A stretch of DNA of 11,565 nt from JBIOWF01 sp044868295 (GTDB lineage: Bacteria; Actinomycetota; Actinomycetes; Streptosporangiales; Streptosporangiaceae): the NCBI GenBank assembly GCA_044868295.1, contig JBIOWF010000150.1:1-11565 (forward strand). Direction: 5' to 3'. Shown piece by piece: positions 6,271-11,565 of the stretch. The notes beneath the pieces were generated by a model, which saw only the letters and a program-made list of their open reading frames with translations, was not told where the DNA came from and made no database searches. The position numbers and the translations under genes were made by a program. The number at the start of each line of letters is the position of its first letter. The first letter of the stretch is position 1.

Positions 6271-7338
6271 ATGAAGAACAGATGGCTGCAGATCGGCTTC
6301 TCCGCCGTTTCCCTGGGGCTGGCCGCCACGCTGGTGGTGTTCCTGCCCCAGATCGTGGAGAAGCTGACCGGCCAGCACGTCTCGTGGACGGAGATCGGCG
6401 CCGAGTTCGCCAGACTCAGCCCGGCGCTGGTCGCCCTGATGGCGGTGCTGTGGTTCGCCCAGCTCTGGGCGTACACCTTCGTGCTGACCGGGTCGCTGCC
6501 CGGGCTCACCCACCTGCAGGGCCTCGCCCTGAACGGGGCGGGCAGCGCGGTGAGCAACCTGCTGCCGTTCGGGGGCGCGGCCGGCGTGGCGCTCACCTTC
6601 ACCATGGCCCGCGGGTGGGGCTTCACCAGCCGCCCGATCGTCGTGTCGACGCTGGTCACAGGCGTGTGGAACACGCTGTTCCGGTTCCTGCTCCCTGTCA
6701 TCGGCATTATCGCGCTGCTCGCGGCCGGGAAGGTCCCCGACGCGCGGGTCGCCTCTGCGGCGATCTTCGGCGTGGTCCTGATCATCACGATCATCGGCGT
6801 GCTCGCGGCGGCGCTGTACTGGGAGTCCGCCGCCCGCGCGCTCGGCAACGGGCTCGACGCGGTCACCCGGCGGCTGCCCGGCAAGCTGCGCCGCGACGAC
6901 GGCTTCGCCTCCGGCGCCCTGCGCCACCTCCGAGAGAACACCTCGGAGATCATCCGTGCGCAGTGGCATCGCCTCACGCTCGGCATGGTGTTCTTCCTCG
7001 GCATCCAGTGGGTGCTCCTGGTGGTCTGCCTGCACGCGACCGGCGCCTACCCCGGGTTCGCCCAGTCGCTCGCCGCCTTCGCCCTCAGCCGGGTGCTCAC
7101 CACCGCGGTCGTGACCCCCAGCGGCTCGGGAATCAGCGAGGCCAGCACGATCGTCGCCCTGGTCGCCATGGGAGCCCCGGCCGGCGGCGCCACGGCGGCA
7201 GTCCTGCTTTTCTGGTGGTGGACATACCTCATCGAGATCCCCTGGGGCGGCCTCGCCCTCGCCGCCTGGGCCTTCCTCCGCCGCCGCAACAACGCCAGCG
7301 ACAACTCGCTCCCAAAGGTCCTCACAGAAGATCGTTGA
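6271..7338 (+). CDS. Flippase-like integral membrane protein (UPF0104 / LPG synthase TM-region family)
   Basis: A 355-residue multipass membrane protein with about eight hydrophobic segments, beginning with WLQIGFSAVSLGLAATLVVF at residues 4-23. The family match rests on SNLLPFGGAAGVALTF near residues 94-109 and the late motif TPSGSGISEASTI near 284-296. It is the membrane part related to MprF and AglD-type proteins, without the MprF aminoacyl-transfer domain. Such proteins are thought to move lipids or lipid-linked sugars across the cytoplasmic membrane. The charged C-terminus is cytosolic by the positive-inside rule (inference). Start ATG 6271 has AGAGGG (6258-6263) seven bases upstream, and this SD overlaps the last base of the omegaRNA-like segment. 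It follows the deacetylase in the same direction but 379 bases away, so co-transcription is doubtful. Confidence 0.82.
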   Translation: MKNRWLQIGFSAVSLGLAATLVVFLPQIVEKLTGQHVSWTEIGAEFARLSPALVALMAVLWFAQLWAYTFVLTGSLPGLTHLQGLALNGAGSAVSNLLPFGGAAGVALTFTMARGWGFTSRPIVVSTLVTGVWNTLFRFLLPVIGIIALLAAGKVPDARVASAAIFGVVLIITIIGVLAAALYWESAARALGNGLDAVTRRLPGKLRRDDGFASGALRHLRENTSEIIRAQWHRLTLGMVFFLGIQWVLLVVCLHATGAYPGFAQSLAAFALSRVLTTAVVTPSGSGISEASTIVALVAMGAPAGGATAAVLLFWWWTYLIEIPWGGLALAAWAFLRRRNNASDNSLPKVLTEDR

Positions 7339-7370
7339 GTTCGTTCACGCTGGCCCCGACACGGATAAGC

Positions 7371-7565
7371 TCAGCGGGTTCGGCCCCGGCGCTCCTGGGC
7401 CCACTCCCGCACTTGATCTATCACTGGCTTGGACAGTCGCAGTGAAGTGACGATCACCACCTCATCGGCGGGCACCGGTTCACAGGGAACCGCCCGCCCC
7501 AGTTCTGCGGTCGTGTCGTGCTCGTCGTAGTAGGCGGCCAGCTCATCGATCTCGTCCTGTGTCAT
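7371..7565 (-). pseudogene. Ribbon-helix-helix (CopG-like) antitoxin, probably frameshifted
   Basis: A 64-residue frame begins MTQDEIDELAAYYDEHDTTA and continues to VTSLRLSKPVIDQVREWAQER, the N-terminus and beta strand/helix of actinobacterial RHH antitoxins. It then ends abruptly at RGRTR. Removing one base near 7384-7390 would instead read ERGAEPAELIR and on to NELNDLL, with a stop at 7322-7324 inside the 3' end of the flippase gene. The restored frame gives 80-odd residues and resembles the ..LIR.W. ending of such antitoxins, so a one-base insertion seems likely. ATG 7565 is chosen because AGGTGAG precedes it; GTG 7574 is an alternative. It lies about 95 bases downstream of the PIN toxin gene on the same strand, with no second toxin visible, so it may be an orphan antitoxin. 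Confidence 0.5.
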
Positions 7566-7659
7566 GGTTCTCACCTCACCTGCTTGGCGAACAATCGCTT
7601 CTCGTGCGGTGGCTGTGTACCAGGCATCCGGTTCGACTACGAGAGGTTGCGTTGGGCCT

Positions 7660-8076
7660 TCAGCCCTTGGGTGGGTAGATCTGATCCAGACGATCGGCCT
7701 GGACCGCGTAGATGAACGGCCCCAGATTTCGTAATGCGCTGAACATGGCCGACCGATTGGAGAGGAACCGCTGAGCGCATTCGGTAGAGGTGAGGTCGCC
7801 TCGGGTGACGACGAAGCAACCCGCCGCGTGCCCGGTCACCGCGTCGATCTCGGCACGTCGGTACCGGATTCGCTTGTCCTTCATGAGTACGGCCCAGCCG
7901 AGCCGGGCGGTGTCCTCGATCCACTGGGTGTCGGCAACCTGCTCATCGAGCGGCACACCGTAGTGTTCAGCCAGCGTGATGATGTTCCATCCGGCAGCCC
8001 GGAGGGCGGCGGGGATGGCGAGATGACCGAGGCTTCGGTCCAGGAAGAACTTAGGCGGCTGTTCGGGTCGCGACAC
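7660..8076 (-). CDS. PIN-like toxin, VapC45-like
   Basis: A 138-residue protein, the length I recall for M. tuberculosis VapC45 (Rv2019). Acidic residues typical of PIN-like nucleases are visible: Asp in FFLDRSLG, Asp and Glu in DTQWIED, Asp in LMKDKRIR and Glu in LTSTE. PIN toxins are magnesium-dependent ribonucleases that inhibit translation when freed from their antitoxin. Start GTG 8076 gives VSRPEQPPKFFLDRSLG and overlaps the end of the antitoxin gene by 26 bases, so the two are translationally coupled. Longer frames to 8430 only overlap the antitoxin. The partner antitoxin immediately upstream and the matching lengths make the VapBC45-like assignment fairly firm, although target RNA and activity are unknown. 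Confidence 0.75.
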   Translation of the reverse strand: MSRPEQPPKFFLDRSLGHLAIPAALRAAGWNIITLAEHYGVPLDEQVADTQWIEDTARLGWAVLMKDKRIRYRRAEIDAVTGHAAGCFVVTRGDLTSTECAQRFLSNRSAMFSALRNLGPFIYAVQADRLDQIYPPKG

Positions 8077-8749
8077 GAAGCGCGTCCTCGACTTCTGCGC
8101 GGCTGAGGCCGTACTCACCTGCGACGTTATCCAGCGACTCGCCGGCGCGGAACAGGTCGATGACGTCTTCGAGCCGCGCCCCCCCGTGCACGAACCTGGG
8201 CCGGCCGAATCCATGATCGGGATCGACGGTGATTTCGGCGACCTGGTACTGCGGCAGCCGGATGATCTGCGCGTAGCCATCCGACGCGAACTCAACACGG
8301 CGTAGGTAGTCCTCAATGATCTCGGAGAACACTCGCTGATTGTTGTGAACGACGACGAGTTCCCTTGCCGATTCCCCCTCGGGGGTGTCTCCGGCGTGTT
8401 CGGCGTAGTCGTACAAGACCTCCGCGCCATCGGTGTAGAGGCGGCGACTCGCCAGCGCGTACTCGACGCCGAGCTCGCGCTTCAAGGCATCGATCGCCGG
8501 TCTGATGCGCTGTAGAGGTACGCCAGAGTGCCGGAAGGCGGCAAGTGCGTATCCCTCCGCGAGCCCCACAAACGGGAGCGCCGGCTCATGGCGACGGTGA
8601 GGGCGTTTCGCCGTGATCACAGGCTTGCCTTGGACGGAACCGCGTTCGTATCCGTACGCCCATGTGCTGAGAGTGGACGGCGGCACGGACAGATAGGAGG
8701 CCGCTTCGGCGACGCCGTACAGCGGAGTCGAGAATCGATCGATCGCCAC
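8051..8749 (-). CDS. DUF433-domain antitoxin with MerR-like HTH, VapB45-like
   Basis: A 232-residue DNA-binding antitoxin. The N-terminal part STPLYGVAEAASYLSVPPSTLSTW is a MerR-like winged helix-turn-helix. The C-terminal part from about residue 165 (QYQVAEITVDPDHGFGRPRFVHGGARLEDVIDLFRAGES) is the DUF433 domain that binds the PIN toxin in this family. M. tuberculosis VapB45 (Rv2018) has the same architecture and similar length. It probably represses its own promoter alone or with the toxin. Start GTG 8749 is preferred because GGAGGTG ends six bases before it; GTG 8758 lies too close to that SD. It is the first gene of the leftward toxin-antitoxin operon. Confidence 0.75.
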   Translation of the reverse strand: MAIDRFSTPLYGVAEAASYLSVPPSTLSTWAYGYERGSVQGKPVITAKRPHRRHEPALPFVGLAEGYALAAFRHSGVPLQRIRPAIDALKRELGVEYALASRRLYTDGAEVLYDYAEHAGDTPEGESARELVVVHNNQRVFSEIIEDYLRRVEFASDGYAQIIRLPQYQVAEITVDPDHGFGRPRFVHGGARLEDVIDLFRAGESLDNVAGEYGLSRAEVEDALRVATRTAA

Positions 8750-8926
8750 GACTGTCACCTCCGTCTCTGCCCGTCGTCCTAGAAGATCCTACCGACCTGG
8801 CACGTTCATGCCCGGACGATGCGAGCAATCCGATCAGGAGAGGCGCTCGGCGGGAATACGTGTGGCAACCCGCAAACCACCGCCATCAACCCCGACTCAC
8901 GAAAGCGCGGAGAGCTCGTGTTAAGA

Positions 8927-8942
8927 CGGCCTCTTCCGGCCG
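8927..8942. terminator. Short hairpin after the XRE/TPR regulator gene
   Basis: CGGCC, loop TCTTCC, GGCCG form a five-pair stem about 70 bases beyond the stop of the leftward regulator gene. It could end that transcript before the toxin-antitoxin operon on the same strand. There is no U-tract and short GC stems arise easily here. Confidence 0.25.
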
Positions 8943-9010
8943 CGACAAGTCAGATCGGACGATCGCGCGTGTTCGTCCGCGCCCGCCGCTCGACATCCGT
9001 GCGTACCGGT

Positions 9011-10405
9011 TCAGGCGGTCATGTCGAGGAAGTCCCTGACCGCCGGAACGTTCTTGTGGGTGGACAGCTTCGCGCGGCAGTCGTCGAGGGTGCCGCTGCC
9101 TCGTGCAGATTCGACGCCGCCCATGCGGCGCAGCGCGGAGTGCGCCGCACCGCAGGCGTCCTCCACCTGGCCCAAGGCGAGGTGGGCGTCGGCCACGCGC
9201 ACGTAGTAGATGGACGCGTCCCGTGGGTAACCGTCGCTGTAGTGGTCGCTATTGTCCAGTGCCTGCTGGAAGTAGCCGAGAGCATGGCGGGGATCGCCGA
9301 GATCGAGGGCCGAGGAGCCGGCGAGGCTCAGCAATTCCGGTTCGCTCACCCAGTACAAGTAGGCGGGATCGTCGTCTCGAGGCCCCTGCGCGTGCAGGTC
9401 GAATGCGGCGTTGATCGATCGGATGGACGCAGTCCGTTCCCCGGCCTTGGAATAGGCGCGTGCCTGACGAGCATGCAGCATGGCACGCATTCTCGGGGTG
9501 GCCCGACGCGCGGTTTGGGCGTGGGCGGCCTCCAGCATCGTCACCGCGTCCCGAGGGCGCCCGGTCCCGTAGGCCTGGATCGCGGCGAAGTTGAGGGCAT
9601 GCGCGCCCGCGACCGCGTCTCCGGCGCTGTCGGCCGCCCGCAGGGCGGTGAGGTAGTGACGCCGCGCGGCGTGCTGGCTCCCGGAGTCATAGGCGAGCCA
9701 GCCGGAGATCCGGCTCGCCTCGCTGGCTGCGGCGAATAGCGAACGCTGGGTCGCCTCGCCATGGCTGCCGTCTGTGAGCAAGTCGGTGATCAATCGGAGT
9801 TCGGCCGAGGCCAGCGGACGCAGATGACTGGAGCCGAGTTGGTCGTCCAGCCGCCGCAGCGCATCCAGCCGGGTCTGCAGGGCGGAGATCACCGGCGAGG
9901 AGACGTGCCGTCCCGCGACTGATTCGGGCAGAACTGGCGTGGTGTTGAGCCATCGCGAAGCAGCGGCGGTAAGAGCGGTTGCGGCGACGTTCGCCAGAAA
10001 GTTACGCCGTTCCATCGGCTCTCCTTGGTCCGTCATGGTGAGCGCCCGCAATGCCTGTATCGTGCCCAGCGCCGTCCACGTCGCAAACACCACCGGGTCG
10101 TCGCCGTTCGACATTGGCTCAGGCTCTTGGAGCCCGGCTTGGGGCAGTCCGAGCAGGTGTCCTGGAATGCGCATGCCTGCCGCGATGCGACAGTGCACGT
10201 CAAGGCTCTGCACCTGACGGACGCCGCGCTCGATGTCACTGACATCGGACTGAGCCAGCCCGATCAGGCAACCGAGAGCGGTCTGACTCGCGCCGGTGTA
10301 CTGGCGGAAATGCCGAAAGACCGCCCCGATGTCGCGTCGAGCCAGGGCATCCCGAGCCGAGGGATGCTCCCACCACTCGTCTGGAATGGTCACTGTCGCG
10401 TACAT
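9011..10405 (-). CDS. XRE-family HTH regulator with C-terminal TPR repeats
   Basis: A 464-residue regulator. A helix-turn-helix lies at about residues 25-84, including FRQYTGASQTALGCLIGLAQ and SDVSDIERG. A linker with an internal METRRNFL-like segment (MERRNFLANVAATALTAAAS at 131-150) follows, as in many actinobacterial members, and is not an N-terminal Tat signal. The C-terminal half carries TPR-like helical pairs such as ALNFAAIQAYGTGRPRDAV and HALGYFQQALDN. These proteins are predicted to sense a peptide or protein partner through the TPR array. Start ATG 10405 is chosen; TTG 10417 is an alternative because GGGGGAG sits five bases before it. The gene diverges from an RsbW-like ATPase gene, the genomic pairing seen for many XRE/ATPase regulatory pairs in Actinobacteria. 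Confidence 0.82.
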   Translation of the reverse strand: MYATVTIPDEWWEHPSARDALARRDIGAVFRHFRQYTGASQTALGCLIGLAQSDVSDIERGVRQVQSLDVHCRIAAGMRIPGHLLGLPQAGLQEPEPMSNGDDPVVFATWTALGTIQALRALTMTDQGEPMERRNFLANVAATALTAAASRWLNTTPVLPESVAGRHVSSPVISALQTRLDALRRLDDQLGSSHLRPLASAELRLITDLLTDGSHGEATQRSLFAAASEASRISGWLAYDSGSQHAARRHYLTALRAADSAGDAVAGAHALNFAAIQAYGTGRPRDAVTMLEAAHAQTARRATPRMRAMLHARQARAYSKAGERTASIRSINAAFDLHAQGPRDDDPAYLYWVSEPELLSLAGSSALDLGDPRHALGYFQQALDNSDHYSDGYPRDASIYYVRVADAHLALGQVEDACGAAHSALRRMGGVESARGSGTLDDCRAKLSTHKNVPAVRDFLDMTA

Positions 10406-10451
10406 GCTGGGGCGCAAGGCGACTCCCCCTGGATGGCGATGCAATGGACCC

Positions 10452-10480
10452 AGCGTAGAAGATTCGTTACCTGCTGTCAC
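10452..10480 (-). promoter_or_regulatory. Sigma-70-type promoter of the XRE/TPR regulator gene
   Basis: On the minus strand GTGACA (10475-10480, five of six bases of TTGACA) is followed after exactly 17 bases by TACGCT (10452-10457), which fits TANNNT. Transcription would start near 10445, leaving a leader of about 40 bases before ATG 10405. Confidence 0.55.
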
Positions 10481-10483
10481 CAG

Positions 10484-10518
10484 CCATAGGGCCGTCCTAT
10501 ATCCCCGCCCCATAGGAC
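10484..10518. promoter_or_regulatory. Inverted-repeat operator candidate between the divergent genes
   Basis: GTCCTAT (10494-10500) and ATAGGAC (10512-10518) form a perfect inverted repeat with an 11-base spacer. A third copy of the core, CCATAGG, lies at 10484-10490 and pairs with CCTAT as a shorter repeat. The sites lie just upstream of the -35 box of the regulator gene and could bind the XRE protein itself, controlling both divergent genes. The assignment to that protein is inference from position. Confidence 0.45.
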
Positions 10519-10702
10519 CCGTTGATGGTCAACGCACAGGCCAGGCCCCCAACCTGACAGTCAAAGCGCGACCGGGAACCGGCCTACCCCTCCCTGGTTG
10601 GCACAACGGCCGCATCCAGCCAAAAGACCAGGCACCGACGGGACCGACTGTGCTTTTGTCCATCCCCTCCCGGTCCGGCAATCCCATACGTGAAAGGAAA
10701 CC

Positions 10703-11344
10703 ATGTTCGCGATCTCCGAAAATGCCCTGGCCGTGGACGTGATGGAACTGCCCGACCAGGTCGCCTACCCGAAGCGGCCGGACGACACTCCGCTGTCACG
10801 AACCCGCGTCCGCGACACCGATCTCAACTCACACCCCGTAACCCAGCCGACCAGCCGCCCTGCGGAGGAGGCACGTCCCTCCCTCTCCCACGGCCTCTCC
10901 CCTGCGGTGCGCCCCGAGCTGATCAACACGATGATCGATCTGCACCCGGGCGGGCTCACCTGGCGACGGACCTTCCCCGGAACCCTCGACCAGATCCCCC
11001 AGGCCCGGCGCTTCGTCAGATTCCTTCTGGCCGACTCCCCAACCCAGGAAGACGCGGAGCTCATCGCCTCCGAACTCAGCACAAACGCCATCCGCCATAC
11101 CAGCAGCGGAGGCCCTCATGGCACGTTCATCGTCGAGGTGACCCGCACCGTCACCACCGTACGTATCGCCGTCTACGACAGTGGCTGGGGCGGCATACCC
11201 AAATTCGCCAAGCACCCGACTCGCCGTCCGACCACAGAGAGCGGCCGAGGCCTGGCAATCGTCAGCGCTCTGGCCACAGAAACCGGCTACGAAGGCACCG
11301 ACGACATCGGCCACATGGTCTGGGCCACACTTCCGGCTATCTGA
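10703..11344 (+). CDS. RsbW/SpoIIAB-like ATP-binding protein with N-terminal extension
   Basis: A 213-residue protein with a GHKL ATPase domain (HATPase_c_2) in its C-terminal two thirds: N-box ELSTNAIRHT at residues 124-133, G1 box YDSGWGG around Asp159, and G2 box ESGRGLAIV near 179-187. Relatives are anti-sigma-factor serine kinases such as RsbW and SpoIIAB, and in actinobacteria many are of unknown partner. The first 75 or so residues are Pro-, Arg- and Ser-rich and probably disordered, unlike the typical 130-150 residue family members. Start ATG 10703 has AAAGGAA five bases upstream. It is divergent from the XRE/TPR gene. No sigma factor, anti-anti-sigma gene or DUF397 small protein is visible nearby, so its partner is probably encoded elsewhere. 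Confidence 0.8.
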   Translation: MFAISENALAVDVMELPDQVAYPKRPDDTPLSRTRVRDTDLNSHPVTQPTSRPAEEARPSLSHGLSPAVRPELINTMIDLHPGGLTWRRTFPGTLDQIPQARRFVRFLLADSPTQEDAELIASELSTNAIRHTSSGGPHGTFIVEVTRTVTTVRIAVYDSGWGGIPKFAKHPTRRPTTESGRGLAIVSALATETGYEGTDDIGHMVWATLPAI

Positions 11345-11402
11345 CGCACCGTGCCATTACCCGGCAGACGCCCCATTCAGCGGCATTGGAGGATAGTTCT
11401 GA

Positions 11403-11565
11403 ATTACCCTCATTTTTGCAGGCCTGGCGGGATTTGGGCCCAGCGAACTGCGTCGGCTGCACCGCCGCTTCGAGGTCATCCCGGGCGCGCAAGCCCAAGT
11501 CGACTGGGGAGACGAGGGCGCCATCCTGGCCCACATGGGCATCGCGAAGGTCTACTCCTTCCACA
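11403..11565 (+). pseudogene. 5'-truncated IS21-family transposase (IstA) fragment, runs off the edge
   Basis: Following a TGA at 11400-11402 the frame is open to the window end. It contains FEVIPGAQAQVDWGDEG followed by LAHMGIAKVYSFH, which matches the first catalytic-core region of IS21 IstA transposases (the QVDWG aspartate). The upstream N-terminal helix-turn-helix part of IstA is absent, as only about 20 residues precede the match. The element therefore appears truncated at its left end, although the rest lies outside the window and could be intact. An antisense frame over this region is a shadow. Confidence 0.6.

Noticed and set aside
8819..9739. 306-residue plus-strand frame
   Set aside because: Antisense to the TPR half of the regulator, low-complexity, no domain.

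Overview
This is a high-GC, codon-biased stretch typical of an actinomycete chromosome, probably a Streptosporangiales-like organism; the exact genus cannot be told from the window. Evidence for an actinobacterium: strong G/C at third codon positions, GTG starts, the ATP-grasp/alpha-E/transglutaminase trio that mycobacteria also carry, a VapBC45-like module, and the pairing of an XRE/TPR regulator with an RsbW-like ATPase.

Layout. (1) 1-278: a leader with a perfect 26-bp palindrome that probably regulates a minus-strand gene starting just left of the window, plus the promoter region of the next operon. (2) 279-3540 (+): a tightly overlapping three-gene operon encoding a circularly permuted ATP-grasp enzyme (COG2308), an alpha-E protein (DUF403) and a transglutaminase-like cysteine protease. 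This set is widely predicted to make and process a peptide tag or small peptide, but its product is not known. (3) 3541-3935: a convergent intergenic region with a small SD-preceded ORF, a strong hairpin, a triple 18-bp repeat and a degenerate duplicate of the 3' end of the neighbouring glycosyltransferase gene. (4) 3936-5027 (-) and 5097-5891 (+): divergent GT4 glycosyltransferase and PIG-L (LmbE) deacetylase. (5) 5892-6270: a TnpB-less remnant of an IS200/IS605/IS607-type element. It has an omegaRNA-like structured segment with UUCG and GCGA tetraloop hairpins and the GAAGCAGGAAG and GGAGGAAGTCAA signatures, ending 12 bases before the start codon of (6) a flippase-like multipass membrane protein (6271-7338, +). 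The glycosyltransferase, deacetylase and membrane protein together suggest synthesis and translocation of a glycolipid or lipid-linked sugar.

(7) 7371-8749 (-): a toxin-antitoxin island with a DUF433-type antitoxin with MerR-like HTH, a VapC45-like PIN toxin overlapping it, and a downstream ribbon-helix-helix antitoxin-like gene that appears frameshifted near its C-terminus. (8) 9011-10405 (-) and 10703-11344 (+): a divergent XRE-HTH/TPR regulator and RsbW-like ATPase, separated by a region with a good promoter and an inverted-repeat operator candidate. (9) 11403-11565 (+): a 5'-truncated IS21-type transposase fragment that runs off the right edge.

No rRNA, tRNA, CRISPR array or prophage was seen. 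The least ordinary item is the orphan omegaRNA-like segment fused to the leader of the flippase gene.
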